IMG/VR virus record: IMGVR_UViG_3300024520_000066
Span: 1-64,000 of that record
Direction: 5' to 3' (one strand)
DNA length: 64,000 bases
DNA from: a virus
The notes under the pieces were generated by a model, which worked only from the letters and a program-made list of their open reading frames with translations, was not told where the DNA came from and did not search any database. Each line of letters starts with the position of its first letter. The stretch's first letter is position 1. The position numbers were made by a program, and so were the translations under genes. Of this stretch, positions 8,701 to 19,200 are shown piece by piece.

Positions 8701-9844
8701 TTATTTCCTCTGCCAACGCGCTTATATCTTCCAGTATAGTGAATGAGGCTGCCCAGTCATAAGCTTTTCTTAAAGTATCTGCACCAAGTTCACCTTGTTC
8801 TGATCTTATATCAAGAGTTGATTCCATAAAATATAACTCTCCTCTGGCCCAATCAATATACTTGATAAATCCTAATTTTTTGTCAGTCTTATCAAACTCA
8901 TTTAACTCATCTTGAAGCTCTTTAATAGATCCAAGTCTAGTTTTCTTTCCTATTTTACCTAACTTCCTTGCATTTACATTTTCTTTTTTCTGAGCAGCTT
9001 TTGATGTTATTTTAGAAGATTGATTTTTATATACCTTTGTTATGGTTGCTAATAATTTTTTATATTTATCTTCTACTTTTTGTTCTAAAGTTTTTAATCC
9101 TTTTGAAGCTTCAGTTTGATTTTCATCAGCTTTTTCTTTATTAACAAATATAGGTTTTAATTGTTGAGCTATTTCTTCTATTTTTGTAACATCTACAGCT
9201 TTCACCTTATTGTTTAGAAGTTCTTTTGATAACAATACAACTTCGCTTCTTTCAAGACCAAATGTTCTTCTTATAAAATCTGCAAACCAAGCAATAAATG
9301 ATTCCCAAGAATTTCTCTTTTGTTCATCTGCCCATATTTCAGATCCTTCTCTACCTATTGCTGTAACGAGTATTTCTTTGTGAAGCATGTCTTCTGATAA
9401 TTCAGGATACAAAGCTTCAACTTCCGCCCACAATTCAGTATCTCTTAATTCATTAAGAGCTTTTTGAATTCTCTTATTCTGAAGCCCTCCTGGAAACGAG
9501 TCTATGAATACGTGTCCAAATTCATGTATTGCAGTAGTTTTGAATAACTGATTAGGGTTAATTACAATTACAGGTTTGCCAGCAGCTTTAGTTCTTGGAT
9601 CATTTTTTCCTAGAACTCTTGAGCTTTCAATATTTTCGTCATAAATAACCTCAACATTCATTGTTTTCTTAAGAGCTTCAACCTTTTGATCAAAAGTTGC
9701 TCTCTGTTCTCTCTCGTAATCAGTTCCTTCTCTCTCTTCCTGAGACTTAAAAGACTCTACAAGTTCAATATTTGTTGATAATACTTGAATGAGTTGGGCC
9801 TCTGTTAAGACCATATCCTCATATTTATACATTTTACAATTCAT
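5735..9844 (-). CDS. Large virion-associated protein with N-terminal zincin domain
   Basis: 1369 residues, last gene of the crAss-like late block. The N-terminal region has a zinc metallopeptidase motif HEFGH at residues 107-111, preceded by a hydrophobic strand (PVIVIN), and a helix EILVTAIG around 157-164 whose Glu could be the third ligand. The following several hundred residues are highly charged and predicted coiled coil. The C-terminal third is mixed. crAss-like phages encode two to four giant proteins at this place, next to the virion RNA polymerase, that are packaged and ejected with the genome; zincin domains are known among them and may process these proteins. The role of this peptidase is inferred. 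Start chosen at MNCKMYKYED, 6 bases after the polymerase stop. Confidence 0.75.
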   Translation of the reverse strand: MNCKMYKYEDMVLTEAQLIQVLSTNIELVESFKSQEEREGTDYEREQRATFDQKVEALKKTMNVEVIYDENIESSRVLGKNDPRTKAAGKPVIVINPNQLFKTTAIHEFGHVFIDSFPGGLQNKRIQKALNELRDTELWAEVEALYPELSEDMLHKEILVTAIGREGSEIWADEQKRNSWESFIAWFADFIRRTFGLERSEVVLLSKELLNNKVKAVDVTKIEEIAQQLKPIFVNKEKADENQTEASKGLKTLEQKVEDKYKKLLATITKVYKNQSSKITSKAAQKKENVNARKLGKIGKKTRLGSIKELQDELNEFDKTDKKLGFIKYIDWARGELYFMESTLDIRSEQGELGADTLRKAYDWAASFTILEDISALAEEIKDSDFLTEEESKTLRNSMIELNGIKANIDAKLLQGSRKVYSELLAKHDTETEEQYKLGFKKDWEDLQKIGGDGRQEGEYVLAKMQENKDEIEDRKLQLAEERAETSLTKMSGLSMQLLSEKEMKAKDIQLISKMLDQASSNIEKYSIEEATAEDKAHKEFRENVSNARNMKKKYEDMFTVSESGIAYYTTEFKPEFIEKKNELQREAGDSDIYDEKYKDVKVEKVTDKNGVVSFHYESTIPDPVTGKTSKRKLTIAGGNEIQIEGIDSLKDGERPMHVSYKMKNNKRNTISLNEAIARSEMNVWLKLNTEQQQYVNKNGYTVTRSVPHKVWKNPVWDKLQTQPKKKAELERLMENNRIADKRYEKNDSIIETYRAAEFMRLPGIMKSGASRIAEGQSIATMGKNAISRLVETQKDDFDVQTYTNFKEGETLRLPRPYRAKLNESDQSFDLHTIGLLNSIMAKNFEEKKSIESTLLIITETMAEKKYPVLDSVSGKQKIDAQTGLPLWTSGSKSKEYEKALSMIENRLYSITTKQAGGFKVAGKTVETQQVVKAGLKYFGTVSLVFNYANSIVNTFTGTFSNLIEAIGGDIYNLKDYKRAQQLYSFDLKNIMADFGANVKTSRTNLLMSNFNTMGPSNLNSRFEAGTRMEGLMNQDSLRPLSNSGEHMMQGKVMYSVLSSIKAQNDKGQWIDSAGNVVDNKSKAASLDQMISFKTNAKGGQEMVLDSKVQNTSFTTGGGQEAILLETRNLIRSKVDELHGQYTNDIQAHAQRYMLGKMGFFLRKWMIPGYLRRFRGITTSFKPSDAELSEADLFYSADQKEHMEGYYISTARFLSKLINDAREDGINVAKSWKELTPKQRAGVRKTLADVAFMTMITIAYGILEGDGDIDDEDIFLAYLLRRQQSELTTFLNPVEAFKIAQTPTAAVGNFKQIFKTMNYMTPWTWGERYKVGPYKDELKLKHKAKKLLPRFKNIEDFRESLDFLRTMNM

Positions 9845-9850
9845 AATATC

Positions 9851-12800
9851 TTATTTACAGGATATCTTCTTATCCTCTATTATTTGACTTAGGTTTTGTT
9901 TGATTACATTGTAATCAGATAATTGAGCCTCTTTAGAAAGGTTATATGCTACTGGGTCAAATTTCTTAGCATTGTTATCTTTAAAAGTCTCTTCCATTCT
10001 CATAATAGATTCAACTTTTTCCTGAACTTTTAATTTATCTAATATAGGCACATTATTTGATTCAACCTTAGATTCAGTTATATTTACACCTTTTTCATAT
10101 TCAAATGTCTTATATTTTCCTTCAGATGTTCCAAGCTTAAATGTTCTTGCATAAACTGGGACTCTCATCTTCTGTCCATTAGCATCTTCACGGGATACAG
10201 TTCCAACTCTTTCAAACAGAAAAGTATCTCTACCCCATCTACCATTTACAAATTTAGGAAAAGTTCCGTCATCTGAGCCAAATTCTTGACTTTTATTTTT
10301 AGCAGGTTTGTAAATAAATGCATATTGGTCACCTTGCATCTTCTGAATTTTCAATGTCTTCACTACTTTCCCGTTATCAGAACTATGTCTTTGGAATTGA
10401 TCGACGAAATATTCATCAGTGGTCATCTCGTCAGCCTTAGCAATTGCATCTCTTATTTCTCCACTCATATTAAAGTCTTTTAATATTTGATGTGGAATAT
10501 GAGTAAAAAATTGAGAAAGATTATTTTGGAATCCTGAACTTAAAAATGCATATCTTGCAAGATCTATTGCAAATTTTCTATCAGGATGTATGTTTTCCAT
10601 ATCTAATGAACCATCTTCTTTATAATTATAAGATTCATACAAATCCATCCATCCTCTATAAATTTGATTTTGATAATACGTTGGTTTATTCTTATTATTT
10701 ATGCCTACGTATTGCTTATTTTTATATGTACCAAACTCAAACTCCTCTATTAAGAAGTTTCTTTCTGCAGTTCCATCAGATATAGCTAATTGTCTTTTCT
10801 GTATTTCAAGAGGCACATTTGTTGTAAGAACATCATATCTTTTATTGTTGTTTTTAAACAAAGTAATACCGGACATTATATAAGAATAAAAAGCTCCATT
10901 GACAGATCTTCCAAGCTCTTCATCTGTTAATAACTTTCCATTTGCTGTTTCATTTGAAATATTATTAAAAGTATCAATAGCTCCTTGAGTCCCTGATAAA
11001 AATAAATTAGAAGCTTTCACTACATCTCTTACAAAATTCAAAGTATTGTCTCGATAAGTACCAAGCATAGTTCCTTCAAATTTAGCTTCATATCCTACAA
11101 GTTTCTTAGATTTATCTTTTTCTGTAAGTATTTTTGTGATTTTATTCTCATTGATTTGTCTTTCAATATTGCTACCTCCCGCACCTGCAGTGTCTGATTT
11201 AGCAGCTATCACTCCTTCAGAGAATAATTTAGCTTTATCTTTAAGAAATATCCAAGCTTTTAAAACTTCATAATCTAAATTTGGATCTGTTTTATCTGCT
11301 CTTATATTTGCTTCTAATTCAGACTCAGTTAAAGCTGCTACATTCTTACCAGTTACATTATTTCCTATTGGAGGGAAGCCATATTTATCAAGTATTTTTT
11401 CTAATGGAGATGCTTTTTCACCTGAAACCTCAACTCCTTTAGCAGTAATACTCATTTGTTCTTGTTGCAATTGAACAAGTTCTTTTAATATTGGTTGACC
11501 TATAAATCTATTTACCCATTTCATATCAACACCTGCTCTTAATAACATAAACGTTGTATTAGCAGTAATTGAATTATGATTTGCTCTAGCTATATAAGGG
11601 TCTTTTGCAATATCAACATACGCGTTTAAGAATGCAGATAGATTATCAGCAATTGAATTAGATCCTGTTGTTTCACTATCAAAGAAAGTAACTAGTTTCT
11701 TTTCTCCTTTTCTTTTACCAGAGGTTATTTCAACTTCTTTCTGGTTTCCAATACCAATCCATGAATCAAATCTTACGTTAAGGGATTGATTCATTACATG
11801 GTCAACAAGGTGATTAGCTGTTTGTCCAACACCCATTTTACCAGATAAGTACTCACTTTTAGTCTCAAGCTGAGTAAGAGGAGAGAATAATTCCATATTC
11901 TTCATTACAGGAGCTTCAAACAGTCCTTTAACTCCTTTCTTCTTATTACCTACAATATCATCTTTTAATTGCGCTCCATCAATAGACCTCATCATAGAGT
12001 CATACGTTAATGGAGAGTTTAATACAGACTTGTATAATGACACAAGCTCGTTCTGAGCCAACATCTTTTCAATCTGGGCTTCTGATACCTGATTGCCATT
12101 ATCGTCAACTGCTAAGTGTTTATTTTCAGCCGTGAGCTTTGTTAGACGCATTATCTCTGGGTCATATACCAGATTGTTTTGCATTGCAAATAATTTGTCA
12201 ATATCAAAGTCACTACCTGTTTTAGCAGGAAGACCATCGTACACCACAATACTATCTCCAACTCCAGGAGGTAACACACCAACAATCTGAAGGTAGTCAT
12301 TAGATGACATCCCTTGGTTAGGAATACGATAAGTTATCAATTCTAATGCGCTAGGGTCTAATAAAGCCATTGCGGAAGCAAGATCTTTACCTTCTAAACT
12401 TATTTTATGCTTATCAAGAAGCTTCATTGCTTGAGTATGAGGTATAAAAGCCTGTCCTGGTAATACTTTTCCATTCTCAATACGAGGAGGAAGTAAACCT
12501 TCATTATTATAAGCATCAGATACAATTGTTATTCCAGAATCCTCACCTACTTTTTCTAATCCAAATGGAGATACCTGAATAAAACTACCACCTTGAGTGC
12601 TAATTTTAGTCATTTTTCTATTCATTATAGACATGAATATGCTTTCTACTTTTCCTTTTATTTGAGGAATAGCATCAAATGGCATTTGTTTCCTAAGAGC
12701 ATCAATTACATTCTCATTTCCACCTCTATCAGTAAATTCTTCTATTAATGCATTGTAAATGTATTGCTTATCACTAATGACATTATTTTCATCAATACCA

Positions 12801-15800
12801 AAAGCTTTCTTTATTTCATCTTTACCTAAATTAGACAACTTGGATACAGTATTATGTATCCTTTCAGCTAATTCAAATCCTTTAGTAGGAACACCATCAA
12901 CAGTATATTCACTAGTTAAATCTAATCCTTCAAAAATATTCTTTTGAATTTGAGATCCAACATTAGTTTCTTTCATGTTTTTAATAGGAAGGTCTTGTTG
13001 TAATTTCCAACCTCTATTAGAAAGAACTTGAGGATTTAATACAATATCTTCTTCAGACAATAATTCAGTAGTTCCTGCTTTATTTATAGTTGTTGGTTCT
13101 ACTGCGCCAACTTTAACACCGTCAATTGTTATTACTTCATGAATTTCCTCATAAGCTTCAATTGTATATTCTACTTTTCCAGAAGGACTAGTTTTTGTTG
13201 GCCCTTGCATTTTATTTAACATAGACTCCATTGGAGTTCCTTTAACGAGAGAAGGAATCAATACAGCTTGAGAGTATTTTAAATAAACGGGACGACCCTC
13301 ATTTATCTCAAAATACACACCTTTTAAAGGCTGAGCTGCTAATTTCATTTCTTGAGGAGACATTGATTTGCCAGATATCATCTTTTCATAGACCTTATCA
13401 TGTTGTGGCCCCCATTGTCCAAGTTTTTGTTTTAAAAATCTCCATCTACGAGGAGTTATCCAAGCCTGAGCATCAGTAGTGTTTACTTTATCATAAGCGC
13501 CTGCAATAGACTTGTCTTTTAACGAGTCTTTTATCTTTTGAACATACTTAGATGCAACTTCAACTCCAGATACAGTGGCTTGATTAAATATTATAGAATC
13601 ACCATCCTCTAATCTTAATTGTAATCCATCAGTGTATGTTGCTGGAATACGCTTAATTAAATCAGCGTTATTTTTATAGTAAGCTGGGTCACCAGAGAAT
13701 AACTTTGTATATTCTACTGAAGCTATTAATCCGTTCATGAAGTAATCTCCTGCCATTCCTACTTCCCCGCCTTTGTTCTTGTATAAATCAACTATATCTT
13801 TGCTAATTCCGTCAATTTTAGAAAGCTTTTCTGCGTGTTCAGAAACTCTGTCACGAATATCATTCTCTATAAATTTACGAACTATATTTTCCTGTTCTTT
13901 AGATAAACCATCGTATGTTGAATCTTCAAAAGTTTCACCATAAATAGCTTCTCTTAGTTCTTTGTATTTTGGGTCAGTGCTATCTTTATTAAATTCAGGG
14001 AATATTTGTGACTTAAGACCATTTCCATTTTCACCGTGGTAATGAACTACTTTTTTAACAGTATCATCAGAGTTCTCACGATTAACTCTTTTCATCCTGT
14101 TATATTCATCGAGGAAGTATCCAAGAGCTACTTCGACAGCTTTTGGGGAAATATAAATAGAGTTATCGTTTGGATTCAACTGGATGTTAAATGCAATCGG
14201 ATTAAATCCTTCAAATAAAATTCTTCGTGATTTGTCAGCAGCTATAATAGTTGGAAACATTGATTTGGAAGATTTATTAATCAATCCATTCAACATTTGA
14301 ACTATGTTAGCGTTAATCTGGTCATTTGTAGTAATAGATGTGTTATCAACGCCATCATTTTTTCTTCTTGATTTGAATGAAGAGTCTAAACCGGCTTTTA
14401 ATCCATCCAATCTCTCATTTCTTAATTTAGTTCTTTCTGCTCCTTTTGGAGTATCAAGAGCTAATAAATATCTTAGCCATACAGAATTCTGTTTAGACTT
14501 ATCCATAGCCATATTCTCTAATGAAGATGGATCTTTCTTCCATTCATTTATCTTATTAGAAATATAAGTTGGATTAGATACAGTATATCCTGTTTTACCA
14601 TCATTAAGTAATACAGACATATCAGCCATATCAGTCATTCTCATACCTACAGCTTCAGCAAAAGCTCTTGTAGAGTTTTCTCTGTTAAATATATTCTCAA
14701 ATCCTGCATCTTTTGTTGAAAATTGAAAATCAGGTTGAAGAATATCATTTAATAAAAAGCTTATTTGTTTATGAAGCAAATCTATTGTCTGCTCCATTTT
14801 TTTATCACCACCATTCATGGTAACAAGAGTGTTTATATCATCTGTAAAAATATCAGTAGCTCCTAATCTTTGAAGAATATCTAATAAATCTACTGCAGAT
14901 AAGTTTACAGCATCAAGCAATGCATTTTGATATGCTTCAGACTCTCTATTTGTTCCTGCATTTTGTAGATCTTCATTCCATAATCTTTCAGCTTCTCTTG
15001 CGTCTTTAAATATTTGAGCTAATACACCTCTTTCTCTATCCTGTAATCTGCCATTTTGATCTAAAAATCTTGCAATGAATCCGTTATTCCACTTATTCAT
15101 TAACTGACTTCTTCTACTGTTTGTAGATGTAGCATTTATAACGGTATATTTACCACTATCAACTTGTGTTACAAAATAATTTAAGTGAGTTTTATTAAAA
15201 GCCTGAACAAACTCAGTTATCTTGTTCTTATTGTTTGTCTTTACATAAAAATCAAGCTTATCTAATAAATCATGCATCCATGGTTTTGTATCCCTGAAAT
15301 CATTGATTTTATTATACATGACATCAAATATATCAACAACATTTTCTCCGTGTCCGTATCCAATTTCATCAACTAAAATACTATTTAATGTATTCCAGAC
15401 ATCATCAAATTTTGCAAACATTGGCATTTCAAGAAATCCATCTTCAACTGGGACTGAAACTTCAATACCATCTTCATTTTCAGCAAATACTCTTTCTTCA
15501 ATCTGAGATAAGAATATTTTTGTATTTACAGTTGCTGTTTCTTTAGAGTTAGTTTCAAAACTCTCTTTTATATTTACACCACCACCCCTGTCTTCTTCTG
15601 CAATTTCAGTGATTGGATTACCTTTTTCATCAGTAATTTTTTCACGAATCTTAACTCCAAGTCTATCAATAGTTGATATTAACTCAGTTCTAAAGTCTTC
15701 TTTATTTTTTTCTACTAATTCAATTCTTTCTAAAAGCTCAGCTTCATTCTCACGACCTTTTATTTTCTCTTTATAAGAAGCTATTGTCTTTTCAATAGAA

Positions 15801-16234
15801 TCCATAATCCTGCCTTTCTCAAGTTCAGATGGGTCATAATTATTATAGGACTTCTTGCCACTCTGCAATACAAAATTGTATAGCAAGTGTTCAGTCACTT
15901 CTTCTACTTGTTGAGCTGTAAATTCGGAGAATTTGTATTTGTCGATATAATCTCTATCTCCATTCTTATCCGTGAAGAACCACATTCCTGTAGTTAAGTC
16001 TTTTTTCAACAGAGGCTCCCCTGTTTTAGGGTTGACAAGACCTATTTGTTCATTCTCGAAACCTTTTTCATTTCGATAAACTTTTTCCCAATTACCAAAC
16101 CTTTGCATAAAACTATTGCCTAACACTTTCGCGTAGGCAATTTCAGCTAACTGTGCATCTTGAAAGATTGATAGAAATTGGTCGTGCAATTCGGATTTCT
16201 TCCCATTTGCAGGATTTTCTACATTACATTTCAT
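9851..16234 (-). CDS. crAss-like virion RNA polymerase (vRNAP)
   Basis: 2127 residues. The catalytic signature of crAss-like phage polymerases, DFDID, is at residues 1342-1346 within KTGSDFDIDKLF, preceded by the conserved segment YRIPNQGMSSND about 45 residues earlier. The three Asp residues coordinate Mg2+ in a double-psi beta-barrel core, in a single chain distantly related to eukaryotic RNA-silencing polymerases. The best studied relative is gp66 of Cellulophaga phage phi14:2, of very similar length, which is injected into the cell and transcribes early genes. Neighbouring giant genes encode the presumed co-ejected proteins. The late location means it is made late, packaged, and used in the next infection. 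Confidence 0.93.
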   Translation of the reverse strand: MKCNVENPANGKKSELHDQFLSIFQDAQLAEIAYAKVLGNSFMQRFGNWEKVYRNEKGFENEQIGLVNPKTGEPLLKKDLTTGMWFFTDKNGDRDYIDKYKFSEFTAQQVEEVTEHLLYNFVLQSGKKSYNNYDPSELEKGRIMDSIEKTIASYKEKIKGRENEAELLERIELVEKNKEDFRTELISTIDRLGVKIREKITDEKGNPITEIAEEDRGGGVNIKESFETNSKETATVNTKIFLSQIEERVFAENEDGIEVSVPVEDGFLEMPMFAKFDDVWNTLNSILVDEIGYGHGENVVDIFDVMYNKINDFRDTKPWMHDLLDKLDFYVKTNNKNKITEFVQAFNKTHLNYFVTQVDSGKYTVINATSTNSRRSQLMNKWNNGFIARFLDQNGRLQDRERGVLAQIFKDAREAERLWNEDLQNAGTNRESEAYQNALLDAVNLSAVDLLDILQRLGATDIFTDDINTLVTMNGGDKKMEQTIDLLHKQISFLLNDILQPDFQFSTKDAGFENIFNRENSTRAFAEAVGMRMTDMADMSVLLNDGKTGYTVSNPTYISNKINEWKKDPSSLENMAMDKSKQNSVWLRYLLALDTPKGAERTKLRNERLDGLKAGLDSSFKSRRKNDGVDNTSITTNDQINANIVQMLNGLINKSSKSMFPTIIAADKSRRILFEGFNPIAFNIQLNPNDNSIYISPKAVEVALGYFLDEYNRMKRVNRENSDDTVKKVVHYHGENGNGLKSQIFPEFNKDSTDPKYKELREAIYGETFEDSTYDGLSKEQENIVRKFIENDIRDRVSEHAEKLSKIDGISKDIVDLYKNKGGEVGMAGDYFMNGLIASVEYTKLFSGDPAYYKNNADLIKRIPATYTDGLQLRLEDGDSIIFNQATVSGVEVASKYVQKIKDSLKDKSIAGAYDKVNTTDAQAWITPRRWRFLKQKLGQWGPQHDKVYEKMISGKSMSPQEMKLAAQPLKGVYFEINEGRPVYLKYSQAVLIPSLVKGTPMESMLNKMQGPTKTSPSGKVEYTIEAYEEIHEVITIDGVKVGAVEPTTINKAGTTELLSEEDIVLNPQVLSNRGWKLQQDLPIKNMKETNVGSQIQKNIFEGLDLTSEYTVDGVPTKGFELAERIHNTVSKLSNLGKDEIKKAFGIDENNVISDKQYIYNALIEEFTDRGGNENVIDALRKQMPFDAIPQIKGKVESIFMSIMNRKMTKISTQGGSFIQVSPFGLEKVGEDSGITIVSDAYNNEGLLPPRIENGKVLPGQAFIPHTQAMKLLDKHKISLEGKDLASAMALLDPSALELITYRIPNQGMSSNDYLQIVGVLPPGVGDSIVVYDGLPAKTGSDFDIDKLFAMQNNLVYDPEIMRLTKLTAENKHLAVDDNGNQVSEAQIEKMLAQNELVSLYKSVLNSPLTYDSMMRSIDGAQLKDDIVGNKKKGVKGLFEAPVMKNMELFSPLTQLETKSEYLSGKMGVGQTANHLVDHVMNQSLNVRFDSWIGIGNQKEVEITSGKRKGEKKLVTFFDSETTGSNSIADNLSAFLNAYVDIAKDPYIARANHNSITANTTFMLLRAGVDMKWVNRFIGQPILKELVQLQQEQMSITAKGVEVSGEKASPLEKILDKYGFPPIGNNVTGKNVAALTESELEANIRADKTDPNLDYEVLKAWIFLKDKAKLFSEGVIAAKSDTAGAGGSNIERQINENKITKILTEKDKSKKLVGYEAKFEGTMLGTYRDNTLNFVRDVVKASNLFLSGTQGAIDTFNNISNETANGKLLTDEELGRSVNGAFYSYIMSGITLFKNNNKRYDVLTTNVPLEIQKRQLAISDGTAERNFLIEEFEFGTYKNKQYVGINNKNKPTYYQNQIYRGWMDLYESYNYKEDGSLDMENIHPDRKFAIDLARYAFLSSGFQNNLSQFFTHIPHQILKDFNMSGEIRDAIAKADEMTTDEYFVDQFQRHSSDNGKVVKTLKIQKMQGDQYAFIYKPAKNKSQEFGSDDGTFPKFVNGRWGRDTFLFERVGTVSREDANGQKMRVPVYARTFKLGTSEGKYKTFEYEKGVNITESKVESNNVPILDKLKVQEKVESIMRMEETFKDNNAKKFDPVAYNLSKEAQLSDYNVIKQNLSQIIEDKKISCK

Positions 16235-16249
16235 TATAATATGTATTAA

Positions 16250-19200
16250 TTATTTTTTCTTAGAGCATCTAGGTTGTTTTGTGTCATCTTCCTTATTGAC
16301 TTTATCGTCTGATTGAGTCCTTGTTCTAGGTTTTGATGTTGTTGAACCTGAGCCTATTTTTCTTCCTCTAGTACGAATAGTTCTAGTTGGGACGGAAGGT
16401 ACGTCTTTTTCTTTAGAATCACTAATTTTAGTATCATCATTTTTTGTTACATCAGTAGTATCCTCATCAATAGTAATTTTTTTTGCATCAAATTTAGTCT
16501 GCATGTCATCCTTAATCTTGTTGATAGCATCAACATCTTCTTTAGAGACTAGTTTTCCACCAACCTTTGTTACGGCAGTTCCATCAGGCTTAACTGTAAT
16601 ACCATACTGATACATCTTACCTGGAAATGCTTTTGCAACAGCAGCGTTAATTTCAACCAGACTTGGCCCAGTTGCTTCAGTTATTACATTCTCTGCTCCA
16701 ATAACAGGCTCTACAACTTTTTTAACTGGAGCTGTTTTCTTTATTTTAGCCTGTTTTGCAGGAACTTTGCTGTCAACAGGTTTAGTACGGACTTGAACTC
16801 TTCTTAAGTCTCTTCCAGAAGCCTCACCTCCTGATTTCTCGTATTGTTCTCTAGTCTCAGTTTGAAATTCAGGTTGACCTACAACAACATTAGTATTAAT
16901 GATTCTATTATCTATTATAAAATCTCTGTAACCAGGATAGTTCTCTTGGTCATTCCACATATTTAGATTAACCTGTCTTCTCTTGACATCTCTTAAGTAG
17001 TCAATTAGTTCTTGTTTTTTAGACTCTCTATTTCCTGGATTTACATGATTATTCCCATCTCCGAAATACAGATTAACACCACTCATGTATAATTGAGATG
17101 TTAATCCTTCAGTTTTAGGGCTAACATAAACAAACATGTTTATAATATCTTTTAGTATAGGATCACTATTCTTTTTCTTAAGTAATTCTACCTCTGGCCC
17201 TAATTGTTCTTCAACTCTTTTCTTTAAATCTGGGTCTAATAATGATAGAGGTGTTGATAATGTATATTTCTTTGGAGTTCCTTTCTCTTTTGATGTAGGA
17301 ACTGCAATATCTACTAATAAATCAGCTAATACTTCAGCCTGTTCATTTGTATTCTTTAAGAAATTAAGTCTAACAGGAAATGGAGTCCCATCTGCTTTTC
17401 TTATAATTAAGAATAAACCACCACGATAAGGTTGAGGAGTTCCATCCTCATTCTCTCCAACAGATAATTGTTTATTTCTAAACTCTGCATTTCGAGTTTT
17501 CTTATCCATTTCTATTAAATTCCCGTCAAGATCTGAAAATACAATATGTGGTTCTTTCCCACTATCTTTTATTTGCTTAAGGTCTTTAATATTATTCTCT
17601 GCAACAGTACCAGATTCACTTGGCTGAAGTTGTAATTGTCCTCCAGAAGAGTTTGCAATTACAGTTTCAACTTTCTCACCTCTTGCTAACGCGTCAATTA
17701 TATTTCTTCTCTCAGTGGCGTAATTCTCTTCGTATCTTTTCTTTTTAACAGCACTTCCTTCACCTGCAGAAGCATCTGGCAAGAATGTATTAATTTTATC
17801 ACCATCACCAACAAATGCTTGTATTGGAAAATAGTCATATACACTTTGAGGTATTTCTCTTTTATTTTTTACAGCAGCATTAAAAGCACTTACAGCTTTA
17901 GCTGAAGGATGTTCAGGATTTCCTCTCCAAGATCCTCTTTTAGATAGTTCAAATCTTACAGGAACACCTTCTTTAGGTTGTCCGTTATGAATCCATTCTC
18001 TATAACCTGCGCTAGTTACACTATCTGCATCAAGTAATGCTATTGATTTACCAGTTCCAACTTTTACTTCATAAGCTTTATCTTGCTCTTGAGCAATCTC
18101 TTCTTCAAAATATCTTTCTTCATCTACATTTTCATCTTCAATAGCTTCTTGAACCGGAACATTAACCACACTATTTGGTGGATTTTTAGGATTTTTAGCT
18201 CTAGTTTTGGCATCTTGTTTTATTTCAGCTTCAGCCTTTTTGTTGATTTGTTTAGCTCTAGCTTCTGCTTCTTCTTTCTCGATGGCTTTCAGCCTTGAAT
18301 CTATTTGATCTAATACTTTTTGCTTCTCACTTGATCTTGAATATCCAGCGACCTCACCTTTTTCAACTCTTTGCTTAAAAGTATTCAACATATCTTTATC
18401 AGTAGTTGAGTCAATCAAAGCTTTTGTTTGTTTATTTATTAGAGCTTGTTGAAATTCTTTGTCATTTAGTTTAGTAAGTTGAGCTTGATTCTCAGTTATT
18501 GCGTCATTATATTCTAATTGCTCAACATATCCATCAGCTATTTCAAACTGGACATCCTTATTATATACCTTAGCGGCTAATTCATCACCTTTTTTTTGGT
18601 CACGACTTTGCTCATCTTGAGGTTTACTTAATTCTTTAAACTCTTCTTTTAATCTTGAAAGGTTGTAATTGTGATTTTTAATAATATCACTTTTTGTCTT
18701 CTTAACATCCTTGTCTATTGTTTTTTCAAGAGCTGCAGTTTGTCTTTTTATAATTTCTTGAGTAGCAAGTATCCTAGACTCTACATCTTTCTTAGTTTTA
18801 AAGTTATCACTAGGCTTTCTAATACCGTCATATCTTATACTATCTATTCTTTCTTGCTGTTCTTTCTCAGATTGTTTTGATTTTTCAGAGTATTTTTTAT
18901 TTTGATACTCAATAGCAGTCATTGCTTTGATAATATTATCTTGAACATTTCTGTTCTTAGCCTTATTGAGGTTTTTGAAATGAATTTCTTTTACCTCTTG
19001 TGCTATCTTTAATGCTCTGTTTGCATTTGACTTAGCTAATTCTGAGTTCCACTCATATCCATTGTCTTCTTCAAATTTAGTTTTTTCTTCAGAAGACATC
19101 TCTGGACCATCTTTGATAGAAGTCATTACCATCTCAAGATTGTCATTGTTTATACCGTCAAGAATCATTGATAGCATTATATCATCTTGAGCAGCTTCTA

